NCBI RefSeq assembly: GCF_049651025.1
Contig: NZ_JBASBH010000033.1
Location: 1-46,112, forward strand
Length of the DNA stretch: 46,112 nt
Source: Parvibaculum sp049651025
GTDB lineage: Bacteria > Pseudomonadota > Alphaproteobacteria > Parvibaculales > Parvibaculaceae
Reading direction: 5' to 3'
Positions 19,106 to 27,393 of the stretch are shown piece by piece. Each line of letters begins with the position of its first letter. Position 1 is the first letter of the stretch. The notes beneath the pieces were generated by a model that ran no database searches, was not told the origin of the DNA, and worked only from the letters and a program-made list of their open reading frames with translations. Made by a program: the position numbers and the translations under genes.

Positions 19106-20691
19106 GCACAAGAGCCTTTTTGAGTGGCGACGCTGCTGGAGGCCGCTTCGTCTGAAATGAGCGCCGCATCGGCGAGGGTGAGAAATGTTCTGTGGCGCCA
19201 GCTCTCGCGCGGCTCGGGGAAGTCGCTGCGGAAATGCCCGCCGCGGCTTTCTTCGCGCGCCAGTGCTGCGGCCGCAATGAGCTTTGCCGTAGTAGCGAGA
19301 TTGATGAAGAGATTGATGCTGCCGCTTGCTTGCTCAAGCCGGGCAATCTCGCCCAGCGCATGCGTGAGCCCGTCGCGATTGCGGATCACGCCGACGGATG
19401 CCGTCATCAACTGGCGAAGCTGCATCACGAGACGGGGCGACATGGGCGTCGAGGAAACAAGTTCTGTCGTTTCGGTGGCAGGACCGGCATGCCCTAGCGA
19501 TGCGCCCGCAATATCGCGCGCGATGCGCGCGCCATAGACGACGGCCTCAAGCAGCGAATTCGACGCCAGCCGATTGGCGCCATGCGCGCCGGTTGACGAA
19601 ACCTCGCCGCAAGCCCAGAGCCCGTCGAGGCTCGTGCGGCCATCCGCGTCCACTTTGATGCCGCCCATGTGGTAATGCGCGGCTGGTGCGACAGGGATCG
19701 GATCGCGCACTGGGTCGATCCCCATGCTGACGCAATTTTCGTAAACCGTGGGGAAGGCTTCCGGCAGCCTCGCGCCGAGCACCGCGCGCGTGTCGAGATA
19801 GACGTTCCGCCCCGCCGCGATCTCGCGATAGATCGCGCGGGCAACGACATCGCGGGGCGCTAGTTCGGCATCGGGATGCACGGCGGGCATGAAGCGGCGG
19901 CCCTGGGCGTCGATGAGGATCGCGCCCTCGCCACGCAATGCTTCGGTGACGAGAGGGGCAGGGTCGCGCGTGCCTGCAATCGCAGTCGGATGAAATTGCA
20001 CGAATTCCGTATCGGCAAGCACCGCGCCTGCACGCGCCGCAATGGCAATGCCTTGCCCGCGCGCTTGCGGCGGATTTGTCGTCACCGCAAAAAGCTGCCC
20101 GACGCCGCCCGATGCGAGCACCGTCGCACGTGCCGTCACGGTGAGCGAGCGCCCCTCCGCGTCATGAGCATGAACACCCGCGACGCGAGATCCGGCCATG
20201 ACAAGTTCGTAGGCTGAGTAACCCTCGATGATGCGAATGGAAGGCGTTGCCCGCACGGCGGCGACAAGCGCCTCCATGATGGCGCGGCCCGCGCGGTCGC
20301 CGCGCACGCGCACGATGCGCCGGTGGCTATGCGCCGCCTCGCGCCCGAGCGACAGCTTGCCCTCCAGATCGCGATCGAAAGGAACGCCGAGCCGCAGCAG
20401 GTCTTCGATGCGGTCGCCCGCCTCGCGCGCGATGGAAAGCATCGCTGCTTCATCGACAATGCCCGCGCCTGCCGCAACCGTGTCGGCCGTGTGGGATTCC
20501 GGCGTATCGCCCGCATCGACCGACGCCGCGACGCCGCCTTGCGCCCAGGCGCTCGACGCGCCGTCGCCCAGCGGCGCGGCGGCGAGCACCGTCACCGCAC
20601 GAGGCGCAAGCTTCATCGCCGTGAAAAGCCCGGCAAGACCCGCACCGACGATCAGGACGTCGCCGGCATCGACGAAGTTACGCTGAGACAT
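19102..20691 (-). CDS. nadB: L-aspartate oxidase
   Basis: NadB oxidises L-aspartate to iminoaspartate with FAD, feeding quinolinate synthase. The 529-residue protein has the FAD-binding DVLIVGAGLAGL (GAGLAG at 16-21), DGASSAWAQGGVAAS, AHSHRRIVRVRGDRAGRAI, the EFVQFHPTAI active-site block, and MGGIKVDADGRTSLDGLWACGEVSSTGAHGANRLASNSLLEAVVYG. These are the succinate dehydrogenase/fumarate reductase flavoprotein features shared with NadB. The gap to nadA is 28 bases and the overlap with nadC four bases, so the three are one transcript. Confidence 0.97.
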   Translation of the reverse strand: MSQRNFVDAGDVLIVGAGLAGLFTAMKLAPRAVTVLAAAPLGDGASSAWAQGGVAASVDAGDTPESHTADTVAAGAGIVDEAAMLSIAREAGDRIEDLLRLGVPFDRDLEGKLSLGREAAHSHRRIVRVRGDRAGRAIMEALVAAVRATPSIRIIEGYSAYELVMAGSRVAGVHAHDAEGRSLTVTARATVLASGGVGQLFAVTTNPPQARGQGIAIAARAGAVLADTEFVQFHPTAIAGTRDPAPLVTEALRGEGAILIDAQGRRFMPAVHPDAELAPRDVVARAIYREIAAGRNVYLDTRAVLGARLPEAFPTVYENCVSMGIDPVRDPIPVAPAAHYHMGGIKVDADGRTSLDGLWACGEVSSTGAHGANRLASNSLLEAVVYGARIARDIAGASLGHAGPATETTELVSSTPMSPRLVMQLRQLMTASVGVIRNRDGLTHALGEIARLEQASGSINLFINLATTAKLIAAAALAREESRGGHFRSDFPEPRESWRHRTFLTLADAALISDEAASSSVATQKGSCA

Positions 20692-20719
20692 GGTGCGCCT
20701 TGGAGCCCTTGCTGTGGCG

Positions 20720-21793
20720 TCAGTTCTTGAGATTGATCATCCGCTCGACGGCCAGCCGCGCGCGGCCTGCGATGGCCGGATCGACCATCACTTCCTCACG
20801 CATATAGACGAGGCTGTCGAGAATGTTCTTGAGCGAGATGCGCTTCATGTGCGGGCAGAGATTGCAGGGGCGCACAAATTCGACATCGGGGTTTTCGACC
20901 GCGACGTTGTCGCTCATCGAGCACTCGGTCACCATGACGACGCGGGCGGGCTTGTTCTTCTTCACCCAGTCGATCATGCCGCTGGTCGAGCCCGAGAAGT
21001 CGGCTTCCGCGACAACGGCGGGCGGGCATTCGGGATGCGCGATGATGACGATATTCGGATCGTCCTTGCGATACTGGCGCAGCTCTTCCGGCGTGAAGCG
21101 CTCATGCACTTCGCAATGGCCCTTCCAGGCGATGACCTTCACCTTGGTCTGATTGGCAATGTTCTGCGCGAGATATTCGTCGGGAATGCAAAGCACGCGA
21201 TCGACGCCGAAGCTCTCGACAATCTTGAGCGCATTGGACGAGGTGCAGCAGATGTCGCTCTCGGCCTTCACCTCGGCTGACGTGTTGACATAGGTGATGA
21301 TCGGCACGCCGGGATATTTCTGACGGAGAAGGCGTACGTCCGCGCCCGTGATCGAGTCGGCAAGCGAGCAACCGGCCCGCACATCGGGAATGAGAACGGT
21401 CTTCTGCGGATTGAGCAGCTTCGACGTCTCGGCCATGAAGTGCACACCGCATTGCACGATCACCGAGGCGTCGACCTTGGTCGCTTCCTTGGCAAGCTGC
21501 AGCGAGTCGCCCGCAATGTCGGCAACGCCGTGGAAGATTTCCGGCGTCTGATAATTATGCGCGAGGATGACCGCATCGCGCTCTTTCTTCAGCCGGTTGA
21601 TGGCGTGAATATAGGGGGCGAAGAAGGGCCACTCGATGGAGGGCACAACATGCTTCACCTTCTCGTAAAGCGGCGCCATCTCCTTGGCGAGGCCGGGCGT
21701 GTATTCCAGCTCGGGCATGTCCAGTGGCTTGAACGTGCGAGCCGCCGGTTTGCTCAGCGCCGTATCGCGCTGCAATTCGCCTGCGAGTGCCAT
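20720..21793 (-). CDS. nadA: Quinolinate synthase A
   Basis: NadA is a 4Fe-4S enzyme that condenses iminoaspartate and dihydroxyacetone phosphate to quinolinate. The 357-residue protein has the expected motifs: AVILAHNYQTPEI, ADIAGDSLQLAKEA, VQCGVHFMAETSKLLNP (Cys115), ITYVNTSAEVKAESDICCTSSNA, WKGHCEVHERF (Cys227) and RPCNLCPHMKRI (Cys313), the last three cysteine-bearing motifs providing the cluster ligands. An ATG nine bases upstream directly abuts its AGGAG, which is too close, so the ATG at 21793 is preferred. It is the first gene of nadABC and lies just downstream of two NadQ-type palindromes. Confidence 0.96.
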   Translation of the reverse strand: MALAGELQRDTALSKPAARTFKPLDMPELEYTPGLAKEMAPLYEKVKHVVPSIEWPFFAPYIHAINRLKKERDAVILAHNYQTPEIFHGVADIAGDSLQLAKEATKVDASVIVQCGVHFMAETSKLLNPQKTVLIPDVRAGCSLADSITGADVRLLRQKYPGVPIITYVNTSAEVKAESDICCTSSNALKIVESFGVDRVLCIPDEYLAQNIANQTKVKVIAWKGHCEVHERFTPEELRQYRKDDPNIVIIAHPECPPAVVAEADFSGSTSGMIDWVKKNKPARVVMVTECSMSDNVAVENPDVEFVRPCNLCPHMKRISLKNILDSLVYMREEVMVDPAIAGRARLAVERMINLKN

Positions 21794-21811
21794 CTGCCTC
21801 ATCTCCTAATA

Positions 21812-21828
21812 ATGCTCACATTGAGCAT
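21812..21828. promoter_or_regulatory. NadQ-type operator, proximal to nadA
   Basis: A perfect palindrome ATGCTCA-CAT-TGAGCAT, 18 bases upstream of the nadA start codon. It resembles the operator I recall being predicted for NadQ in front of nadABC in Rhizobiales. The position suggests it overlaps the transcription start or core promoter, so binding would repress. Confidence 0.75.
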
Positions 21829-21886
21829 ATTATTGGGATCAAAAACGCCGACGCCTCCAGCGAGGGGTCGGGCTCGGATTAAAGAT

Positions 21887-21903
21887 ATGCTACGACTGAG
21901 CAT
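21887..21903. promoter_or_regulatory. Second, imperfect NadQ-type operator
   Basis: ATGCT-ACGAC-TGAGCAT has the same 17-base length and the same outer bases as the proximal palindrome, with changes only in the inner left half. Centres are 75 bases apart, close to seven helical turns, so two bound dimers would face the same side of the DNA. Confidence 0.5.
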
Positions 21904-21973
21904 TATCAAGCGTCAACCGGAATATGACCGGGCGTTGACGCATTTATTTGGGCTGTGGCGCGGCACGAATAAC

Positions 21974-22375
21974 CTAGCGTTTATATGATCTTAGCCAAAT
22001 ATAGCCGCCAAGGACGCCAAGCAGGGGATTTGCCGCAAGTATCAGAAGGCTGGAAATCTGTACCGGCACGAGGAAGATGAGGCACACAACGCCCCAGGCG
22101 ACATTGAGGCTCGACGACAATGCGCCGTGCAATATGGCCGCCCGTTTGGCCATCGCGGCGGCGAGATAGCCCGCGGCAACGGGCGCGACAAGCGCAAGCA
22201 TGGAAAGCCATGATGCCTCGAACGCGACTGAAACTTCTGTTTCGCTGGCAGGCGCACCGCCCGTGGCGGAATATTGCGACGCGAATATCGCCGCCAGAAC
22301 CATGATCAGGATGACCATCAACACAAAGTTGAAGATCGAGCTGACCACGACTGCCTTGAGTGAAATCTCTCTCAT
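21974..22375 (-). CDS. Small integral membrane protein of unknown function
   Basis: 133 residues with four predicted transmembrane helices at roughly 8-32, 53-75, 82-105 and 107-127; the second half ends in GGYIWLRSYKR, giving a positive C-terminus. No family was recognised. It lies between nadQ and nadA on the same strand, 36 bases after the nadQ stop, so it may be cotranscribed with nadQ. Its position between the NAD regulator and the NAD operon could hint at a link to pyridine nucleotide metabolism, but nothing in the protein itself supports this. The ribosome site is weak. Confidence 0.65.
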   Translation of the reverse strand: MREISLKAVVVSSIFNFVLMVILIMVLAAIFASQYSATGGAPASETEVSVAFEASWLSMLALVAPVAAGYLAAAMAKRAAILHGALSSSLNVAWGVVCLIFLVPVQISSLLILAANPLLGVLGGYIWLRSYKR

Positions 22376-22411
22376 CTGGCTCGCATCGCTGGAATATCTC
22401 TGTACCGACGA

Positions 22412-23500
22412 TCAACTATTGGCACGGCTCTTTGATGGCGCAAGCCTTAATCCGGGCGCGGGTCGTTCGTTCAATACTTCGCGGCGGAAACGGAATTGCT
22501 CGGCGGGGCGGCCGCCTGTGCGTGTCGTCATGCGGCCTGTGCGCTCCACGAGCCCGCCTTTCTCGACAAGGCGGCGGAAGTTCTGCTTGTGGACATGCAG
22601 GCCAAGGAGCGCCTCGACCGTCTTCTGCAACTCGTAAAGCGTGAAGGCGGGGGGCATCAGCTCGAAAGCGACGGGGCGGTATTTGAGCTTGGCGCGCAGT
22701 CGGCTCATCGCGGTGGCCAGAATGCGCCGATGATCGAACTGCATCGGCCGCCCGAGAACCGGATCACCGGTTTGCGCTTCGCTCGTCATGCGAGCGTTCT
22801 GCCGTCCGTCGCGCGCCGCCTCGCGCAACAGGCCTGCTTCATAAAGAAGCTCATATCGCTCAAGCACTTTTTCGTCGTCCCACTGAACGCCGTCGAGGCC
22901 GAAGCAGAGCCGCATACGGTCGCGCCGCTTGCCGCGTGTGAGTTCTTCGGGGCTTGCATCGGCCTGTTGAGCCGCCCATTCGCGCAGGAGCGGTGCAATC
23001 GTCTGCTCGATCACCGCAGGCTTGCCATCGCGCCAGTCTTCCCAGGGGAAGTGCTGATACCAGTCGCGCCAGGCCGCGCCTTCAAGCTCGCCATCATGCG
23101 TGCGTGTCAGCGCCAGATAACCGACGGAAACGACATGCTCGCCAGCTTCTTCAACTTCGAGCGCGTTGCGCCCGCGATCGCCGAACGTATAAAGCTGCTC
23201 CACATAGCCGAGCGCCAGATGCGTCTGCTCCTGCACCCAGTCGCGCAGGCCGATATCGAGCGTGCGATGGCGCAAGGGATCGAAGGGACCGAAGGGCAGC
23301 GCGTCCCAGCTTTCGGCATTGGCGCCGCTTCCGCTCGCCTGCGGCACGACGAGAATTTTCGGCTGGTCTTCCGAGACGGTAACGATGGCGGCGTTCAGGC
23401 CGATGACAACGGCCTTGCTGGCAAGCTCTCCCCGCGAAACCGAGCCGAGAGGTTGCGGCGTGCCCCTTTTCTCTGCGCTGGGTCCACCGGGCTTGCTCAT
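22412..23500 (-). CDS. nadQ: NadQ-type transcriptional regulator of NAD synthesis (COG4111)
   Basis: A 362-residue protein resembling the COG4111 family, predicted by comparative genomics to regulate nadABC in Rhizobiales. The N-terminal two thirds look Nudix-like (AVVIGLNAAIVTVSEDQPKI and a LRDWVQEQTHLALGYVEQLYTFGDRGR stretch), but the catalytic Nudix box GX5EX7REUXEEXGU is not present. The C-terminal part (FELMPPAFTLYELQKTVEALLG then KQNFRRLVEKGGLVERTG) is a winged-helix DNA-binding domain, as in the related NrtR family. It would bind a pyridine nucleotide-related effector and the ATGCTCA-type palindromes before nadA. GGGAG lies seven bases upstream of the start. The gap to the upstream phosphatase gene is three bases. 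Confidence 0.85.
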   Translation of the reverse strand: MSKPGGPSAEKRGTPQPLGSVSRGELASKAVVIGLNAAIVTVSEDQPKILVVPQASGSGANAESWDALPFGPFDPLRHRTLDIGLRDWVQEQTHLALGYVEQLYTFGDRGRNALEVEEAGEHVVSVGYLALTRTHDGELEGAAWRDWYQHFPWEDWRDGKPAVIEQTIAPLLREWAAQQADASPEELTRGKRRDRMRLCFGLDGVQWDDEKVLERYELLYEAGLLREAARDGRQNARMTSEAQTGDPVLGRPMQFDHRRILATAMSRLRAKLKYRPVAFELMPPAFTLYELQKTVEALLGLHVHKQNFRRLVEKGGLVERTGRMTTRTGGRPAEQFRFRREVLNERPAPGLRLAPSKSRANS

Positions 23501-23503
23501 ATG

Positions 23504-24019
23504 TCAGCTCCCTGGATGAACAGGCAGGGCGAAAAGCTCGCCTTCCCACGTTGCCCGCGCGGGCCCCAGGGCCTCCACGGCCGCGCGCATGCGACCCTTT
23601 CGCCCGAGAATATCGTCGGCAAGCCGCACCATCAGCCGGTTTGGATAGGCATGAGAGCCCCGTGCGCGCACCAGCCGCGCCAGATCGTCTTCCGGGTGGT
23701 TTTCGTTCAGCGTACAGAGCGCAATGAAGGCCGCCGCCGTCGACCGGCTGATCCCGGCCCAGCAATGAACCAGCATCGGGCTCCTCTGATCCCAGCGACG
23801 GATGAAGCCGATGAGTTGCGAAACATGCGCCTCGCTCGGGCTCACCAGCATCTCGTTCGGCTCGGCAATGTCGTTGACCGACAGACGCAAATGCCGTGCC
23901 GCATCGATGCCCTGCGGCGTGTCGATCATTGTTTCAGGATCGAGCAAGCTGACCAGATGCGACGGACCGACAGTCCGAATGGCGTCCGCAACGCCGCTGA
24001 GGGGGCTCACGTAAATCAT
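23504..24019 (-). CDS. Tyrosine phosphatase-like protein (HCxxGxxRS)
   Basis: 171 residues with the protein-tyrosine-phosphatase P-loop LVHCWAGISRSTAAAF: nucleophile Cys86 and Arg92. Upstream segments (GPSHLVSLLDPETMI and HLRLSVNDIAEP) fit a compact dual-specificity-type fold, and the Asp50 of VNDIAEP is a candidate general acid. The substrate is unknown; it could be a phosphoprotein or a small phosphoester. The ATG at 24019 is chosen over a TTG at 24037. No good Shine-Dalgarno is visible. Only three bases separate its stop from nadQ, so the two are probably one transcript. Confidence 0.85.
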   Translation of the reverse strand: MIYVSPLSGVADAIRTVGPSHLVSLLDPETMIDTPQGIDAARHLRLSVNDIAEPNEMLVSPSEAHVSQLIGFIRRWDQRSPMLVHCWAGISRSTAAAFIALCTLNENHPEDDLARLVRARGSHAYPNRLMVRLADDILGRKGRMRAAVEALGPARATWEGELFALPVHPGS

Positions 24020-24102
24020 GGAACAGGAATAGCACAAATCTGTGAAAAGTACCGGCGAAATGCCGCTGCAACAGCAGTTTAACCGATTCGCAGGAGAAAA
24101 TT

Positions 24103-24243
24103 ATGACGCTGCGCTTACTCGCCCGCCAACTCCGCGAACCGCTTCAGAAACCGCGCTTGAGCCTGCCCGGTCGCCAGAGGTTTCAGCGATACGGGTATAA
24201 GGCCGCGCGGCCGCCCGAAAATCTGCGCGCCTTCCTCGTCTGA
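24103..24243 (+). CDS. Possible 46-residue basic small protein, antisense to the HD gene 3' end
   Basis: An open frame starting at an ATG with AGGAG exactly six bases upstream (24092-24096), in a gap where no other gene could use that ribosome site. The product (MTLRLLARQLREPLQKPR..., ending LRAFLV) contains about ten Arg and three Lys in 46 residues. Most of the frame overlaps the HD hydrolase gene on the opposite strand, where open frames arise easily, so the coding claim is weak apart from the Shine-Dalgarno. It may be a real small protein or an accident. Confidence 0.3.
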   Translation: MTLRLLARQLREPLQKPRLSLPGRQRFQRYGYKAARPPENLRAFLV

Positions 24244-24720
24244 AAATCCGGCGATCTGTGTCGCCTCGAAAAACGCAGAGGCCTTGTCCGCGCGCTTGAT
24301 GATGTCTTCGACCGTATGGGGCAGGTCGGCGGGAAGGCCGAAGCGCATATGGATTGCAGCGGCAAGTCGATGCTCGAAGGCCTTGTAGTCGATTCCCAGC
24401 GCCGCCTTGAACGGGCTGATCATGTCGCCGATCACATATTCAGGCGCGTCATGCAGCAGTGCGGCAAGACGCCAGCGCTTGGGCCAGCCGGGCCGGATCG
24501 TCGTGCAGATATCGGCAACCAGCACGCAATGTTCGGCCACTGAATAGGCGTGCTCGCCAGTTGTCTGTCCGTTCCAGCGCGCAACGCGGGCAAGCCCGTG
24601 TGCAATATCCTCAATCTCGATGTCGAGCGGCGAGGGGTCGAGCAGGTCGAGCCGCCTTCCGCTCAGCATGCGCTGCCATGCTCTGGGTTTTCCGTCTTTG
24701 CTGCGGCTTGGCACGGCCAT
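24115..24720 (-). CDS. HD-domain hydrolase (YfbR-type)
   Basis: A metal-dependent phosphohydrolase of 201 residues. The HD motif has His64 in VAEHCVLVA and His90-Asp91 in AALLHDAPEYVIGDM, with a further conserved Asp in the IIKRADKASAFFEA segment. The arrangement fits the YfbR/HDDC2-like group acting on nucleotides; the exact substrate is unknown. AGAGGG lies seven bases before the ATG at 24720. It is divergent from the Lon-like protease gene. Confidence 0.85.
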   Translation of the reverse strand: MAVPSRSKDGKPRAWQRMLSGRRLDLLDPSPLDIEIEDIAHGLARVARWNGQTTGEHAYSVAEHCVLVADICTTIRPGWPKRWRLAALLHDAPEYVIGDMISPFKAALGIDYKAFEHRLAAAIHMRFGLPADLPHTVEDIIKRADKASAFFEATQIAGFSDEEGAQIFGRPRGLIPVSLKPLATGQAQARFLKRFAELAGE

Positions 24721-24861
24721 GCTTTTCCCTCTCGTTAGGAGCCGGGCAATCTAGGATGGGCGTCGTAAAACTGTAAGCGGTTTTGCAGAAGCCGCGCGGG
24801 ATTTGCCCTGCCATGCCGAGAGTCATAGACTCGCCAACCGTAACAAGATTTCAGGACAAGC

Positions 24862-27387
24862 ATGGCCGTCGATCCGATTCCCGCGGAACTTCTTTATCGC
24901 GCCTGCGATCTCTCTCCGTTCGAATTCAAAACAACCGCAGAACTTGAGGATTTGCCGGGCCTTGCCGGGCAGGAGCGCGTGCTGGAGGCGTTGCGCTTCG
25001 GCACGGCGATCCGTCGCCATGGGTATAATCTATTCGTGCTCGGCCCCGAGGGTGCAGGCAAGCACGAAGCCGTGACCAGCTTTCTTGCCGACGTCGCGGT
25101 CCGCGAACGCGCGCCGTCCGACTGGGTCTACGTGATGCGCTTTGCCGCGCCGAACCGCCCGATCGTGCTGGAACTTGCTGCGGGCAGCGCTGCGGCGTTG
25201 AAGGAGGGCATGGCCCGCCTCATCGACGATCTGAAGGTCACGGTGCCGGGCGCCCTTGAAAGCGAGGAATATCAGAACCGCCGACAGACCATCGACGAGG
25301 AATATCGCGAACGTCAGGAACAGGCATTTGAAGGTCTGCGGACGCGCGCCGAGGGTCAGTCCGTCGCGCTGTTGCGCACGCCTGCCGGATTCGGCCTCGC
25401 GCCTGTGCATCATGGCGACGACCATCAGGGCGAAGTGCTGAAGCCTGAAGAGTTCAATGCGCTGCCGGAGGCCGAGCGCAAGCGCATCGAAGGTGTGGTT
25501 CAGGGGCTGCAAAAGGAATTGGCCGACACGCTCGAGCATATGCCCGCTTGGGAAAAGGAACATCGCGAACGCTTGCGGCTGCTCAACCGCGAAGTCGCCG
25601 AGCGCCTTGTGGAGCGCGCAATGCGCGAGTTGCGGCAGCGTTTTGAAACTATGCCGGCAGCGCGCGACTGGCTTGCCTCCGTCGCGACAGATCTCGTGGA
25701 CAATGCGGGCATCTTCGCTGTCGTCGGAGACGTTGAGCAGCAGCAGGCGGTGATGGTGCAGGGGCCAATGGGCCAGCCCGTGCCGCTGGGCGCGATCAAC
25801 CCCTTCCGCCGCTACGAGATCAACGTCATCGTCGGCACCAATGGCGTGCCCAAAAAACCTGCCGCCTCGCCCTGGAAGGCCGAACCGCTTATCGATGCGA
25901 GTGGCTATATCGGCGGCGGCGCGCCGATCATTTACGAGGATCATCCGACGTTGCAAAACCTCGTCGGTCGCGTCGAGCATATTCCGCAAATGGGCGCGCT
26001 CATCACGGACTTCACGCTCATCAAGGCGGGCTCGCTTCATCGAGCGAATGGCGGCTATCTGCTTGTCGATGCGCTGAAGCTGCTGCGCGAGCCGCTGGCC
26101 TGGGAGGCGCTGAAGCGCGCACTCCGTCGCCGCAAGATCGTCATCGAGTCGCCCGGCGAATTCATGAGCCTCGTGAGTACGGTGACGCTGGAGCCCGATC
26201 CCATACCGCTCGACCTGAAAGTCATCCTCTTCGGCGACCGCTATCTTTATTACATGCTCTCGAATGCCGATCCCGAGTTTGGCGAACTCTTCAAGGTCGC
26301 CGCCGATTTCGAAGATGTGGTCGACCGCGAAAGCGAGAACGATCTGCTTTATGCTCGTTTCCTTGCCGGGCTCTGCCGCCGCGAAGATCTGCTGCCGCTT
26401 GATCGTACGGGCGTTGCGCGCCTTGTCGAGCGCGCGTCGCGCCTTGCCGAAGATGCGGAGAAGCTCTCGACCGCCGTGCGTCCTATCGAGGACCTGCTGC
26501 GCGAAGCGGACTTCATCGCCCGCACGAAAGAGGCAAGCCTTATCACCGCTTTTCATGTCGATGCCGCGATCGATGCGCAGATCGGCCGTGCGGACCGCAT
26601 GCGTGAACAGAGCCTTGAGATGATCACGCGCGACATCATCATGATCGATACAGAAGGCGAGAAGGTCGGGCAGGTGAACGGCCTTTCCATCCTGTCGATG
26701 GGCGCGATCTCCTTTGGTCGCCCGAGCCGCATCACCGCGCGTGTGCGCATGGGGCTTGGCAGCGCGCGTGTGCTCGACATTGAGCGCGAGGTCGATCTCG
26801 GCGGCCCGATCCATTCCAAAGGCGTGCTCATTCTGTCCGGCTATCTTTCGGCAACCTTCCTGCCCGAAATTCCGTTCTCGATGAGCGCGAGCCTCGTTTT
26901 CGAGCAATCCTATGGCGGCGTCGATGGCGACAGCGCATCGTCCGCCGAGCTATACGCGCTGATTTCCGCGCTTGCCGAAGTGCCCATCGCACAAGGCTTC
27001 GCCGTCACCGGCTCGGTCAACCAGCTTGGCGAAGTGCAGGCAATCGGCGGCGTCAACGACAAGATCGAAGGCTTTTTCGACATCTGTATGCGGCGCGGCC
27101 TGACAGGCGATCAGGGTGTGCTGATCCCGGCTGCGAATGTGAAGCATTTGATGTTGCGCCAGGACGTTGTCGACGCTGTGGAGCGCGGCATGTTTGCGGT
27201 CTATCCTGTGGAGACGATCGAGGGAGGCGTCGAACTGCTGATGGATATGCCCGCCGGAACACGCGGCGCAGACGGTAAGTTCACACCCGGTTCGGTCTAT
27301 GCGAAGGCGGAAGCCCGGCTTGCCGCCTTTGCCGATAATCAGCGCCGCTACGCGCAGCAGCGTATCGACGATAGTGGGAAAAGGTGA
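24862..27387 (+). CDS. Lon-like ATP-dependent protease (COG1067 family)
   Basis: An 841-residue AAA+ protease with a C-terminal S16 domain, lacking the N-terminal substrate domain of canonical Lon. The P-loop GPEGAGKH at 61-68 has His where Ser/Thr is usual. The region around residues 365-400 (LVGRVEHIPQMGALITDFTLIKAGSLHRANGGYLLVDALKLL) is the family's Walker B/sensor area. The S16 core has Ser691 in GGVDGDSASSAE and Lys734 in IGGVNDKIEGF, the Ser-Lys dyad. Members of this family act in stress proteolysis; substrates here are unknown. AGGA precedes the ATG at 24862. Two universal-stress genes follow with only 6 and 5 bases between them. Confidence 0.92.
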   Translation: MAVDPIPAELLYRACDLSPFEFKTTAELEDLPGLAGQERVLEALRFGTAIRRHGYNLFVLGPEGAGKHEAVTSFLADVAVRERAPSDWVYVMRFAAPNRPIVLELAAGSAAALKEGMARLIDDLKVTVPGALESEEYQNRRQTIDEEYRERQEQAFEGLRTRAEGQSVALLRTPAGFGLAPVHHGDDHQGEVLKPEEFNALPEAERKRIEGVVQGLQKELADTLEHMPAWEKEHRERLRLLNREVAERLVERAMRELRQRFETMPAARDWLASVATDLVDNAGIFAVVGDVEQQQAVMVQGPMGQPVPLGAINPFRRYEINVIVGTNGVPKKPAASPWKAEPLIDASGYIGGGAPIIYEDHPTLQNLVGRVEHIPQMGALITDFTLIKAGSLHRANGGYLLVDALKLLREPLAWEALKRALRRRKIVIESPGEFMSLVSTVTLEPDPIPLDLKVILFGDRYLYYMLSNADPEFGELFKVAADFEDVVDRESENDLLYARFLAGLCRREDLLPLDRTGVARLVERASRLAEDAEKLSTAVRPIEDLLREADFIARTKEASLITAFHVDAAIDAQIGRADRMREQSLEMITRDIIMIDTEGEKVGQVNGLSILSMGAISFGRPSRITARVRMGLGSARVLDIEREVDLGGPIHSKGVLILSGYLSATFLPEIPFSMSASLVFEQSYGGVDGDSASSAELYALISALAEVPIAQGFAVTGSVNQLGEVQAIGGVNDKIEGFFDICMRRGLTGDQGVLIPAANVKHLMLRQDVVDAVERGMFAVYPVETIEGGVELLMDMPAGTRGADGKFTPGSVYAKAEARLAAFADNQRRYAQQRIDDSGKR

Positions 27388-27393
27388 AGCCTG

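Noticed and set aside
25030..26907. 625-codon open frame on the minus strand inside the Lon-like protease gene
   Set aside because: Shadow frame; the sense product has the S16 Ser-Lys dyad and is intact.
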